Shown here: positions 43,516 to 54,579 of the stretch, piece by piece | Position numbering within the stretch: position 1 is the first letter of the stretch | Layout of the letters: each line of letters begins with the position of its first letter | Source: Adiantum capillus-veneris | Taxonomy: Eukaryota > Streptophyta > Polypodiopsida > Polypodiales > Pteridaceae | Length of the DNA stretch: 60,000 bases | Reading direction: 5' to 3' | Assembly: GCA_014529385.2 (NCBI GenBank) | Contig: CM043967.1 | Location: 79,073,278 to 79,133,277 of the forward strand | The notes under the pieces: generated by a model | Seen by the model: the letters and a program-made list of their open reading frames with translations, nothing else | What the model was told of the DNA's origin: nothing | Databases searched by the model: none | Made by a program: the position numbers and the translations under genes

Positions 43516-45660
43516 TAAGTGAATACAGTGTCAAAGTTAGAAAATTCTGCAAATTCCACTATGAAATGCCCTGATTCTGAATTGCTGACAAATGATGTGC
43601 ATTTTGCTCCAAATCAATTTTGGAGCATGCATACATGCATAAAAGCATGTAGAGATCAAAATCATACAGTTCAGACAAAAATTACAAAAAAGTAAATAAT
43701 CACGATTATTAATAGTTGGGGATTTTTTCCAACTTTTGCATTTTTGAGATCATAGGCTTGAAACATATGGCAGTTAGGTACTCTAAGTGAAGTGTGGGCT
43801 CATTTGAGTGCAGTGGGTAGAAATGGTTCTAGATTTAGGCTTTTAGACTCTAAAACAATAGATATAAAGAGATTTTGAGTTTTTGAGATCCAAACTTGCT
43901 CAAACTTGATTAGTGAACTTGGGACATCATGTTTTTTGGTCCCAGAAGTCAAAGTTGCAAATTGCATCCATTTTGGCAAAAAAGTAAACAATTGCGATTA
44001 TTAATTTTTCATTAAATTGTACATTTTTTGTTGCAACTTGGTTCTAGGCATGATGTAGAGTCTATGTGTGAGATATGGGGTGATTTGGATAAAAAATGTG
44101 ACAGTTAACTCAAAAATTGGATTGAAAAGGCTTTTTCTACAAATTCAGAGTTTTTCTTGATCATTTTGGCTCATACTTGACATGTGGAATGTAATAGATG
44201 TGTACAAGTGATAGGTAAAGTGAAGAGATCAATTCCAAGCCAATAAACCACAAAAGTGAATAATTGTGATTATTTACAGCAGTCACGTTTTTTGCAAGAA
44301 TTGACAATTTGATGACCTAAACATATTTAATACATCTAAACAAGTCCTAAAATGAACTTGGTAAAGTTCGGTTGTGTTGGCATAACTTCGTGCTCTTGTC
44401 GACTCTGAAATCATCAATTTTTGTGACTAGATGGCCTATAGAGTTGGTTAGTCACTTTTGAAGCTATGGACTTGTCCGCTATATAGTCCTGATGCTACCC
44501 ATCCAGTTTTGGCCCATTTGGAGTCAGCTTGACTTTATATGTCAAATTTGACGCTTTGTAGCCTTCAAGCTATTTTCTACTGTTCAAAAGCTTGCCTTGA
44601 CTATTTCCATGAAACCATCAGGTACATTGTGTATAACCTAGTCTATAAGCTGTCTATAGAATCAGAATCCAATTCTGGTATATGCCAAAAACCTAGATTA
44701 TTTACTTGGGACCCCCTCGGCCACAACCAAATGGTCATCTGGTGATACGAAAGTGTTCTATTATATAGGGGCATGCTAAAGTTCAAGTTTTGTCCAATTC
44801 GGTTGAGCTGACAGGCCGCAATGGTCAATTTTGTGTCGTAGGACTTTGTGCACAACTGGGTTTCTAGGGTTTTTTCCCGAGCCTAGACTTGCTACCTGTC
44901 CATATAGAATTGTTCATTGATAAGTTTAGAAATTACCAAATTACCCCTTATGTCTCATGTGAGATGGCATTGTAAATGGACGACTGTAGAATCCGAAAAT
45001 CGCGCGCGAAGAAGGCAGAAAGCTCTCTCCTCCAAGAGTGACTAGTGGAAATGAGGTGATTTTTGGCTACCTTGGATATCTATACTCGAACTCCCAATTT
45101 TTTTTTTTTAATTTTCCTGTTAGTTCTACTAGGCCGTGAAATCTATGTTAGACTCAAAAATTTCTTCAATCGGATTCTGTTAGCTCATTTTACAAGAATT
45201 TGCGAAAGTAGGCCTTGGTGGCCTAATTTAGGCTTCCCGCTTCCATCTGTCGATTCGATTGAAATTTTTGTGCATGTCTACCTTGTCCATCTAATTATCA
45301 GTGTATCTTCAGTTTCTCCATCTGATCTCATTTGCTATTTATTATTAATTTTTGATTTGTTTATTGAAAAAATCAAAGAAAATAATAAAATGCACTAAAA
45401 AATCAATATTTAAGAAAATCCATTGAGAAACACTGCTTTATTGTTTTTTGGTGGATTTCTCCATTTTTAAGTCGCAATATCAAGAAAAATGATGAAAATA
45501 ACCAAAAAATGTCATTTTTTGATGATATATATATTGTTTACACTCATCGGGGAGATGTTATCAGTTAAATGTTCCCTGTTGATGATTTTGTAAGGGAATT
45601 ATTAGGTAATTTTGCAAAAAATCACACATTAACATATCCAGCTTTTTCCTTCCTCTTCAA
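43516..45660. other. Unassigned noncoding region with a spaced AATAATC..GATTATT motif
   Basis: AT-rich. The dyad motif AATAATCACGATTATT or close variants occurs at about 43696, 43988 and 44259, each after AAAAGT(A/G)AA, roughly 270-290 bp apart. It could be part of the LTR of the minus-strand gypsy-2: a purine-rich tract on the minus strand (GGAGGGGTGGAAGGGAA) lies at about 45683-45699. No matching second LTR was found. Confidence 0.4.
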
Positions 45661-45768
45661 CATTTCCCTTAGTAACGTAGTTCCCTTCCACCCCTCCTAG
45701 ATGGCGTACTCCGGGACAACTGTGTGAATGGGTTAAACAATTGTGTATATGCATAACCTTGGTTGGCT

Positions 45769-46293
45769 CTACCATGCTTCGAAGATCAAGCTTCGAAGAT
45801 CAATGAAACTCAGACCCTTATGATGTGCAAGAGTTGGATCTTGAGTAATTAACTCAAGGGTTTCTGAGGTCGAGGTTTCCTGTTGATGTTTCCTAAAGAG
45901 AAAATCTTGTAGCTTGTGTGCTCTTTGCTTTATTGTACCATCAGGATGCTTTGGCACACTGATTTTCTGAGCTTTTGATATCAATAATGACGACTGTTGA
46001 GCTTTAACTCGCCAATGGTATCTTGGTTTTTCTTTGATGAATTGTTGTGGTTGAGTGTGTTGAGACTTAACTCTCCACTGCTTCATCAACTTTACAATTT
46101 GCGGAGAAGATAAGTGCTCCTTTTTCCTCCAAATCCATCTTGTGTTATGTTCCCTTCTCGAAGATGCTCTTCTTTGTGTTTTTAACTTTGGAACCTTATT
46201 TGGTACAATAGATGATTTTTTGGGCACCCAAATTTGAAACGGCTTGTCCTTGAGTTGTGCTTTTGGTAACCAAATATGTATGACTCCTTGCAT
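45769..46293 (-). CDS. Basic Trp-Lys repeat ORF downstream of gypsy-2 pol
   Basis: About 174 codons open. Composition is strongly basic with regularly spaced Trp-basic motifs: IWLPKAQ, IWVPKK, WIWRKKE, QWRVKSQ and HWRVKAQ. These look like diverged copies of one 20-35 residue unit. The C-terminal part is different (QETSTSETLELITQDPTL). It follows a retropepsin-like frame. The function is unknown; a nucleic-acid-binding role is only a guess from charge. It may be part of a single longer retroelement frame. Confidence 0.5.
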   Translation of the reverse strand: MQGVIHIWLPKAQLKDKPFQIWVPKKSSIVPNKVPKLKTQRRASSRREHNTRWIWRKKEHLSSPQIVKLMKQWRVKSQHTQPQQFIKEKPRYHWRVKAQQSSLLISKAQKISVPKHPDGTIKQRAHKLQDFLFRKHQQETSTSETLELITQDPTLAHHKGLSFIDLRSLIFEAW

Positions 46294-46356
46294 GCTACTT
46301 GGAGAATTTTCTTGTCTATAGGATGGAGAAGATTGATTGCTTCATAGTTTGTTCTG

Positions 46357-46990
46357 CTAATAATCTCTTTTCCATTCTTCTTTGCTTGGTGCAATTGGAA
46401 CAATGTTTTGTCCACCTTTAGGTGATAGCTTGAGTTGATTGGTATCCCAATCTGGTACTGCCTTGTACGTCCGCATCCATGAGATTCTAAGAATCATTGT
46501 TTCATGCATGTGTTCATATGGTAAGCATACAAACTGACGAGGGCATGAATATCCATGTACTATCACATTTAAGTTTACTACTCCCAATGCCGGTGTTGGG
46601 TTCTTGTTGCATCCTTTGATAGCCAATATTCCTAATGTCAAAGATTGATCCGTTGCTTTCTTGTACGTGGAATAACTGAATGCATTTACTCGAGCTCCTA
46701 CATTTGCGCTATTATTGTTCAACTGCACGTTGATACAAAGGTCCATTCCATCTAACCATTCATCATCTGTTGACACTGTAATCTTCTCCAATTCCCATAG
46801 TCATTCATCTAGCTCCAGAGTGTTGATGGGAATAGGTATTTACTGATTTTTGAGAGTAGCTTTCCTTTTGAGTACTCTAAGCCGAGCTTCCTCTTGTGCC
46901 TCGTCAATGACCTACTATCGTTTCATCTTTCTTTGCTTTGCTGCATGCATCTTTTCTAGCAATTCATTGGTTAGTGGAAAATTGTATTTC
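46357..46990 (-). pseudogene. Retropepsin-like frame after gypsy-2 integrase
   Basis: After several stops in the N-terminal part (47000-46800; EKMHAAKQRKMKR then EAQEEARLRVLKRK), 144 codons are open. INVQLNN, then VGARVNAFSYSTY where a protease would have VDTGAxxNAIS, then ALGVVNLNVIVHGYSCPRQF, ETMILRISWMRTYKAVPDWD and NQLKL. The order and the ILGxPWM-like segment match a retropepsin fold, but the catalytic D-[ST]-G is absent (ANVGAR). Its position after integrase, and a second, standard protease upstream, make it unusual. Confidence 0.65.
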
Positions 46991-48586
46991 TTTTAACGAC
47001 ATCCACTAATCGAATTAGCCATTGGTTCACCATCTAGGGTGAACATCTTAACTTCTCCACTTGGAGATATTTCTTCAATGATAAACGGTCCGTTTCCTTT
47101 TTCTTAAACTTGAGAATGTGTTGCTTAAGGGAATAGACTAAAACTAAGTCTCCATTTTTAATTTTTTTTGTAACTAGATAAGAATCAAAAAACTGTTTTT
47201 GTTTTGGCTTTTATGCATAAATGTGAGCTACAATTGTTAGCCTTTTCTCATCAAGCTTTTCTAAATCTTCAAGCCTCTCAGAAAATTCATGTCCCGTCAC
47301 CTCAAGATCCTTAGCTACCCTTAGTGTCAACAATAGAAATTCTATCGGTAGTATGGCAACAAGACCATAAACAAGATTAAAGGGTGTAGCATTTCAAGCT
47401 ATCTTGAATGAAACTCTATAAGCCCATAGAGCGGCATAGAGATTCATTTCCCAATGAGTCCGTCTTGAACTAACCACTTTATTCAATACCGAGCTAAGAA
47501 TTTTATTGGTGTGCTCAACTTGTCCATTTTCTTGTGGGTGATAGGGAGCCGATTTGTTATGGAAGACCATAAATTCATTAAGCAGATACTCAATTACCTC
47601 ATTGAGGAAATGAGTTCCCCAATCACTGAAAATTTCTACTGGCAGTCCATATCTTGTGAACAAGTTCTCATACAAGAATGCGGTTGTGGTTCTGGCATCA
47701 TTCTTTTGGGTTGCTTACGCCTCTTCCCACTTGGTCAAATAGTCCATAGCTACAACGATATATTGAGCTTGGGTTCTATAAGCGGGAGGTTGTATTGGCC
47801 CAACAAAGTCTATACCCCATTTGCAAAATCTCTAGCCCCCATCATTGGTCTTAAAGGCATGATATCTACACGGGTTGGCATTTTTGTTCGTTGACATGCA
47901 TCACACCTTTGAACATATTCTTTGGCATTTGCAAAAAGTGGTGGCCATCATATTCCTACCATTAAGATTTCTCTTGCGGTGGTTTCGCTAGAAAATTGAC
48001 CTCCAGCTAATCCAGTATGTGCGTAATCTATAATGGGAATATATTCATCTTCATTTGCACAAAGACGTAGATGCTGATCCTTCCCTCTTTGATACAATTG
48101 GTTTTCAATAAGATCATATTCTCTTGCTTCAGCTTTAATTGCTCTTTGGCGGTGTTTACTCGTATCCTCAAGATATGTTTGGCTTGATAAGTAAGCAATT
48201 CAATAGTTACTCCACTTAGGAACGAGTGATATTTGGAACAATGTCACATGAGGTATGGGTGCTTGTTTCTGGCATTGAGGCCATTTTTTCAGGTGAGTGA
48301 ATATCACTCACCTGATGGTTGGCCAAAATACTCCAAGTCTCAAGATCTGTTGCATAGTTTGTTCTTCCGCAAAGTGAAGTCCTACTATGGTAATATGTGC
48401 TTGATTTAGGTATTGGGTTTTCTCCTCAGGATTAATAAACAAAATCAATATTCCATCTTGATTTCTTTTGTATAGCCTTTTAGTTAGTAATTGATACATA
48501 GCCGATTGCTCAATTAATCCAGTTGTAGGAAGTGGTATTTGCGAATCCAATTGAGCTATGGTCATCAAGGATACCATATTTTCCAA
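46990..48586 (-). pseudogene. Gypsy-2 integrase
   Basis: Zinc-binding half: AHITIVGLHFAEEQTMQQIL then GVFWPTI. Core: CKWGIDFVGPIQPPAYRT, VVAMDYLTKWEEA, VEIFSDWGTHFLNEV, and YHPQENGQVEHTNKIL with the DDE residues in place. C-terminal part: NATPFNLVYGLVAILPIEFL, LRVAKDLEVTGHEFSERLED, then GDLVLVYSLKQ, ending near LDGEPMANSISGC. A long frame-damaged stretch separates the zinc and core halves. Confidence 0.88.
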
Positions 48587-48589
48587 CCA

Positions 48590-49057
48590 TCAGGGTATCA
48601 TTTCCATAGAGAACAGATATGCATCTGGTAGATCATCGTCTACTCCCTTTGGTGGTTTGCCTGAAATAATCCTTGAGAAATGATTTGTTCTTTGGTGACT
48701 GGTGCCCTTTTTCACAACTACAGTGAAATCAAATTCCAAACGAATGATGAACCATCTCACTATTCTTTCTGTGTTGCATGGTTTGTTGACCAAATACAGT
48801 AAGGCTTGGTGGTCTACAAAGAACACAAACCTCTTAGCTAATATGTAATTTCTATACGTTTTTACGGCATAGATCATTCCTAATCCTTCTCTTTTGGTGG
48901 TTGTATAGTTTTTCTCTGCCATATTCAAATGTCTACTAGCATAAGAAATAGGAAAATCAAATTTTTCGTCTCCTGGTTGAGCTAATACACACCCAATGGA
49001 AAAATTGGAAGCATCTACATATATGTGGAATATCTTATTCCAATCTGGTGCTTTCAA
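48590..49057 (-). pseudogene. Gypsy-2 RNase H
   Basis: Open for 155 codons: IYVDASNFSIGCVLAQPGDE, ISYASRHLNMAEKNYTTTKR, EGLGMIYAVKTYRNYILAKR, FVDHQALLYLVNKP and LEFDFTVVVKKGTSHQRTNH. The last motif replaces the usual N.VADALSR. Would degrade RNA in the RNA-DNA hybrid. Only the frame ends link it to its neighbours: RT ends where it starts (49054-49057 overlap). Confidence 0.9.
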
Positions 49058-50040
49058 TATTGGGGCTGAAGTGAGTGCTTAAGCTTCATGAAGGATTCTT
49101 CACACTCATAAGTCCATTCAAAGAGTGTAATTAAGTTGTACATGGGTTTTGCAATTATAGCGTACATGTAAATGAATCGTTTGGAATATCCACAATGTCC
49201 CATGAAAGCTTGAACCCCTTTGACTGTTGTCGGTCTAGGCAATTGAACAACAACATGAATTTTATCCATATCAGTAGCTATGCCATTTTTAGACACATAT
49301 GTCCAAGAGTTTTTCCTTGTCTACTCATAAATGTGCACTTTTCAGGATTTAAGCGAATCTTATAAAGTCTATATTTTTCGAATACCTTTTAGAGGTGTTC
49401 AAAATGATCATCCCGGATTGATAAATGTATACTTCCAAGAAATTCCAAATATTTTCTTTAAAAGCATGGATCATCAATCTTTGAAAGGTGACAGGAGCAT
49501 TAGTTAACCCAAAAGGCATAACCCGATAGGAAAAAATACCCCATTCAGTTGCAAAGGCAGCTTTATGTTGATCTTTGGGATCAACCAAAAGTTGATTGTA
49601 TCCCGAAAATCCATCTAAAAAGCTGTAAGCTTCTTTTCCTGCAACTCATTCTAAACCATGCTCAGTGATTGGAAGAGGAAAGTTGTCTCTAATGGTAGCT
49701 GCATTCACTTTCTTGAGATTGAGACACACTCTTAATTTTCCATTTGAGTCTTGGGTACTACCACAATTGGAGACACCCAATCTGTGTGTTCAATTTCATA
49801 AATGAATTCGGCTTCCTTGAGCTTTTCTATCTCTTCTTTGATCTTTCTGGAAAATGTTTTATTGTAAGTATATAGCCTCTGTTTGCTTGGTTTTGCATCA
49901 TCTCTCATATGTATAGTATGTTAAGAGATTTCTGGATCAACACGGTTGAGATCCTTATAAGACCAAGCAAAGATATCTTGGTATTCTTTCAGTAATCTTA
50001 ACAAAAGCTCTTCTTCCTCTTCCGTCGGATTGCAATGTAG
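49054..50040 (-). pseudogene. Gypsy-2 reverse transcriptase
   Basis: Collinear segments with frame changes: EYQDIFAWSYKDLNRVDPEI, RKIKEEIEKLKEAEFIYEIE, TDWVSPIVVVPK, KAAFATEWGIFSYRVMPFGL-like sequence (49349-49588 frame, reads HKAAFATEWGIFSY), TNAPVTFQRLM, then EVYIYQSGMI where the YxDD motif should be, and FMGHCGYSKRFIYMYAIIAK. The YxDD aspartates are lost in the open frame, though a shifted frame reads VYLSIRDDHFEHL. Confidence 0.88.
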
Positions 50041-51050
50041 TTAGGTCTAGGCTCTTCTCCTGGTTCAGTCAGATCTGTCTTTTTTGCATTTTCTAGCCCT
50101 TCATAAAACTCGCTCTATTTTCTTAGTTCCCTGACAGGTTGTTCGACTATAACCTTTTGTTCTTGGAGAGTATACTTCTTGTAATGGGATGGAACACTCA
50201 TTACATATGTACCTTCCTCCTCGGTGGTTTCCATTTCAGTGGTATACACCTCCTTTAGGTCTTTCTTCAACTTTTGATACTTCTTTCTTTGTTCAACTCA
50301 TGTCATGGTTGAATCCTTATCCTGGTATTTAGGTTTCGCTACAGTTTCCTTTCTCGTTTTTCTCAATGTTTTGATATTTCTTGCTTTTTGTCTAAAGGAT
50401 ATCTACTAGTGATTTTGTATTTGACACAATCATGTGTATCTATTTGCATAAGAAGCTGTGTCCTACTAGAGACTAATGGCATAGGTTTAGATTTCAAGTT
50501 TTTGGTGTCTCTTTTTCTTCTATACCATTTATGTCTTCTCGGTTTTGATATGGAAAGTCAAAATGATTTTCCTCCCCTCCTTTCATGAGTAGTTTAGCTC
50601 TCACATGTTCTTTTTCTGACCCCAAATAATCTGAGGTAGCTGAATGTCCTTCTAACTCGTCTATTGCATCATAGTAGAGGTCTGAAAAGACTTGTTGAGC
50701 CTCCATTAAGTCCTTAGATTCTTGAATTTCGTCTTCGATGTGAAGGGTTGAGATAATTTATATGGGAATTATGTCATAGCCATCCTCATTGTTGTAAAAT
50801 TGAGTAGGCATAGACGTAGTTACACACACATCCATTGTTGCTAAATTTTGAGTCCACTCAAATGGCTCAAACAAATGCTCTGAAAAGGGTTCAAGTACAT
50901 AAGCTTCATCTGTGCAATCCCTTTCTAAGATACATTCTTCTCGTTTTTAAGCTCTCGTTTTCTGAAGCTCCACACATCCAGGATGGAAGCTTAGGTGCGT
51001 CTTTGTTCAACCAAGATGGAAGCTTAGTTTCAGCTGAAGAGACTGAGTCA
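50041..51050 (-). pseudogene. Gypsy-2 linker between protease and RT
   Basis: About 1 kb of frame-damaged sequence between the DHTYRDV end of the protease region and RT. Only short open pieces remain (for example 50494-50706). No domain is recognised; this position usually holds an unstructured spacer. Confidence 0.5.
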
Positions 51051-51052
51051 AA

Positions 51053-51600
51053 TTATTGTATGGGCATTTTCATAACATCTCTATAAGTGTGATCTTTTAG
51101 ATTAACCCTTGTAATTGATCCCACTTGCTTCAAGTACAGATAATTGTTTCCCCGATCCTGGATGAGTTGTACTTGTTGCATGAAAGGTCTTCCCAAGATG
51201 ATTTCATAATTGAGTTTCTTTCCAAAGTCCACTATTGCAAAAGTATGTTGATAATCAATTCCACAAGAATTAACTATCACTTTTTCAAGCGATCCTTAGG
51301 GTTTTATGATGTGTCCATCAGCCAATTAAAGTTTCGTTTGAGTTTTTCTAATGGCTGGTTTTCACCATGATTCCCATACTTCTTTTGTGGCTATGGCTAT
51401 GCCTGCCCCACTGTCCATTATTGCCATGGTTTCTATATCATTATGTCTTGCTGGAAGGGTTGTGTTTCCTTCTTCCCCCTCGTAGTATTTTCCAACTTTG
51501 TTCATTGGGACGGATTTAATCTCTTTGTTATCCAATTTGTATTTCAATTTTCCCAAATTTTTTGCGATTAGCCCCGTTATCCCGACCTTCTCTAGAGTTT
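51053..51600 (-). pseudogene. Gypsy-2 protease
   Basis: Active site AIMDSGAGIAIATKEVWESW (DSGA intact) at the end of an open frame 51556-51362. The continuation in another frame reads LQLADGHIIKP, CGIDYQHTFAIVDFGKKLNY, EIILGRPFMQQVQLIQDRGN and LKDHTYRDV. Stops and one frame change lie between them. It would process the Gag-Pol polyprotein. Confidence 0.9.
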
Positions 51601-51633
51601 TTTGTAGATCATTTCATAAATATGGTCTGATTT

Positions 51634-54447
51634 TTAACAGTAAGCTTTAGAGCCGCAATCCCCATACAAGGATTTTACATCCATATCCATATCAAGAGGT
51701 AGATTGTCTAACCAAACTTCCTCTATAGGAGTTGACTTCAAAGTTAGGCTCCAATCATTAATTTCTCTAACTTTTTTCCATAAGTGTCCTGGACAGTCTT
51801 CTTCTACGAAAGGTATTCCATCTAAGGCATCTTCATTGTCAGGCACTATGAGTTCTGCCTCTTTAGTTTCAAGGTGGGGTTCTACCACCACTTTAGATTT
51901 CTCTTTACTGGTTCCTACCACAAGCTCCTCAGGTTTTGCAATACTCTCGAGCTTGGGTTTTTGTTTTCCTAGCATCTCTTGAGTAATTATTACCAGATTT
52001 TGATAAGATTCAAGCTTAGCTGCTTCCATATCTGGAGATGGATTGTTTTTCCATTTGTTTTCCATGTTTTGGCCTGCTTTAAGTCCCGCTTGGTAAGCTT
52101 CCAAGGCTACATTGATTGGCTCAATAATTTTATCAATCAAAATTGATCCTCTAGATTTCACCATGGTTTCCTTGATTTCACTTCCAGTTTCTTTCTCCCA
52201 GCCCTTTGTTTCTGTTTTCTTATCTCATATCTCCGGATTCTTCTTCTCTTGGTTTTTTGACAGTAAATTTTAGTATTATTTGAGTCATCAAAGGAGTTAT
52301 GTTTCTTTTTCTTAGCCTGGGCTCTGGTGATTACCTTGATTGGAACAAAAGGTTCACTCTATGATGAGCTACTAGGTATCACTTGGACTACGTTCACTAC
52401 TGTTTTACCCTTGTTTAAAGGATTTTTTGGACAATCCTTAGGGAAGTGTCCTCCCTTTTTGCAACATTGTATACAGAAAGCTTCAACTACCTTAATGTTC
52501 TTCTAAGGCTTTGGGCATTAGTTTTTCTTATGATCATCTGCACCATAGTTATGACAGTTTCGAGTTCTTGGCTTAATCATGGGTCTTACCATCGGAGGTC
52601 TAACACCTTGATTAGCTACATTGTACATTGGTGCAAGCTTTGGTGGAGTATAAGTTGCAAGTTCTTCCATTGGTGGTGGATGTGAATTACATCACTCTCC
52701 TTCTACCATTACTGTAGATGGACTAAGCTCAACATAGGGTGTAACAGGCACAAGTGCTTGCTCATCTATGATTCCCTCAGAATGCATGTACTTTATAGGA
52801 ACTGCACTATGTCCAGGAGATGGAGGCTGTTGACCCAACATGGATTGAGTTCTTTGCATACCCATCGGTGGTCTTTGAGTTGGGGCCATATTAAGTTGAT
52901 ATCTATACATGGGTTGTCCTTGTGGACTCATAGGCACATATTGAACATTTCCATCATACTTTGGTCGATAATAGCACTCATTGGCCTCATGGTTGGTCCA
53001 TTTATCCTTGATTGTATACCATTCCTGCGGTCTAATTGGTTGTTTCTGTTGACATATCCCTTGTCCTGGTCTCCTCATAGGTGCTTTTTGCATGTTATTC
53101 ATCATTTCATTCATCCTTTTGAGCATGTCTTCTATGGCTGTAAGCAATGCTGCAGGAGCTGTTCCCACTTGTGTTGGTTTGTGGATGTTGTTTTCTCACG
53201 TTGATTATCCTTATGGACATCTTCTTCATTGAAAATATCACAATCGTCTCCCAAGTCAATAGTATCTGACACACACTCTTCTAGGGTCATATGTTTCCTG
53301 CTATACAATATAGCATGAAGTTCTTTGTTTAGTAGTCCCTCTAGAAACAATGATGCTAATGTTTCTTCTACGGGTATTTCTAGTTCTGGGCATCTTCCAA
53401 TGTACTACTTCATTGTTTGAAGCTATAGATTTGAGCTACCGTATTATGTTTGATCCCCGTTTTGAAACATGCAGCTACAAATCCTTGAGCTAATGTATTT
53501 AAGTGCATGATTGACCTTGATGGAATGTTTTGGAACCATGTCAATGCTTTTCCTTCTAATGTCATTTCAAATCTCTCAAATTTAGTATAGAAATCAAATA
53601 TGCATTCTGCTCTTAGCACTTGCTTAAAGCTTGCTAAGTGGTCATATGGATCCGCAGATCCATTGTGTTTTCTGACCCATTTTTGAAAATCAGCTGGCTT
53701 GACACGTCTATTTGGTTACACTCGCAGTTTCCTGGCATTTGGTCCTACTGTCCCAAGTCCTTCAAACCAGTATGTTGGAAATAGTGACTCATGTAGCCTT
53801 AAAATGGCTTTAATGTCACTTGGTTTTCTTCATGTTGAGGTAGGTTCGGGTTTTTTAACATTAATCCCAAAAGATCTCTTGCGGAGTTCCTCTCTTGAAA
53901 TAATTTCTGGTCCTTGGCCCAATATCCAATCTGTGATGGAGTACCCTTGGTATTTGGTTTGGTCCACCTCCTCAGGACTCATTATAACAAAGTTATTGTT
54001 ATAACAATCTCTAAATAGGTAGATTGGTATATTTGTTGAACCCTTGTATCTAATTTTTAAGATACAGATGATCTTCATCGGTATTAAATGTCCAGATTTG
54101 GTATGAGAAGTCCATAGAAGATCTTTGATGTTTCTATCCTCCCAACAATAGACTCCAATCCTAGGATTATCCGTGCTAAGCCGTTTCATAGGCTTCAAAT
54201 CAACTTGATCGTATCCCTCAAATTCTAAACTCGGTGGTACTTCTTTTGCTGCCATATCTGGGATTATGGTATTTACTTCTAACCCCCATTTGTCTATCAC
54301 ATCCGGGTTTTCAACTTGTAAATATCGAGTTTCGTTTTTATCTTCAAACTCTATGTCATGGTCATGAATGCGAATGGCATACTCTTCATTAGGATCTAGG
54401 TGAACACGTAGAGCTCTTACCTACGGTTGCAACGCAGCAGACGACAT
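51634..54447 (-). pseudogene. Gypsy-2 gag with extra N-terminal domain and two knuckles
   Basis: ATG at 54447 (MSSAALQP then a TAG). An N-terminal segment (MKRLSTDNPRIGVYCWEDRN, IPIYLFRDCYNNNFVIMSPE) precedes the usual gag core DPYDHLASFKQVLRAECI, FEMTLEGKALTWFQNIPSRS, AACFKTGIKHNTVAQIYSFK. A Pro/Gln/Met-rich stretch with HEANECYY follows (53168-52692). Two knuckle-like motifs are near 52560-52440: CHNYGADDHKKN and CIQCCKKGGHFPKDC (one residue longer than CX2CX4HX4C). A last open block (52164-51634) has an acidic region ending MDMDVKSLYGDCGSKAYC. Frames change at least four times. Confidence 0.82.
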
Positions 54448-54560
54448 TGCAACGTGACAATCGAAAAGGGAGTGGGAAGCGCGATAAGGAGAGAAGTGAG
54501 CGCCGTTAGCTCACTCTTGTTCTCTTATCCAAAAACTTACAAAATACTTGCAAAAATTGT

Positions 54561-54570
54561 CTTTTATACC
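54561..54570 (-). promoter_or_regulatory. TATA box upstream of gypsy-2 gag
   Basis: GGTATAAAAG on the minus strand, about 115 bp before the gag ATG at 54447, followed by a CT-rich leader. No LTR boundary or primer site is visible between it and gag, so the promoter may lie in an LTR whose pair is lost, or be internal. Confidence 0.55.
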
Positions 54571-54579
54571 TTAGCCAAG

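Larger units (their letters stand above)
46990..54447 (-). mobile_element. Gypsy-2: decayed Ty3/gypsy internal region
   Basis: Gag, protease, RT, RNase H and integrase follow each other in this order on the minus strand from 54447 to about 46990. Integrase is followed by two more reading frames down to 45769. No LTR pair could be assigned; a TATA box lies about 115 bp upstream of the gag ATG. Many stops and frame changes. The protease/linker type (CGIDYQHTFAIVDFGKKLNY, LGRPFM, DHTYRDV) shows it is a different family from gypsy-1. Confidence 0.88.

Noticed and set aside
45063-45398. 111-codon hydrophobic plus-strand frame
   Set aside because: Very AT-rich sequence with Phe/Ile/Leu bias and no domain or promoter.
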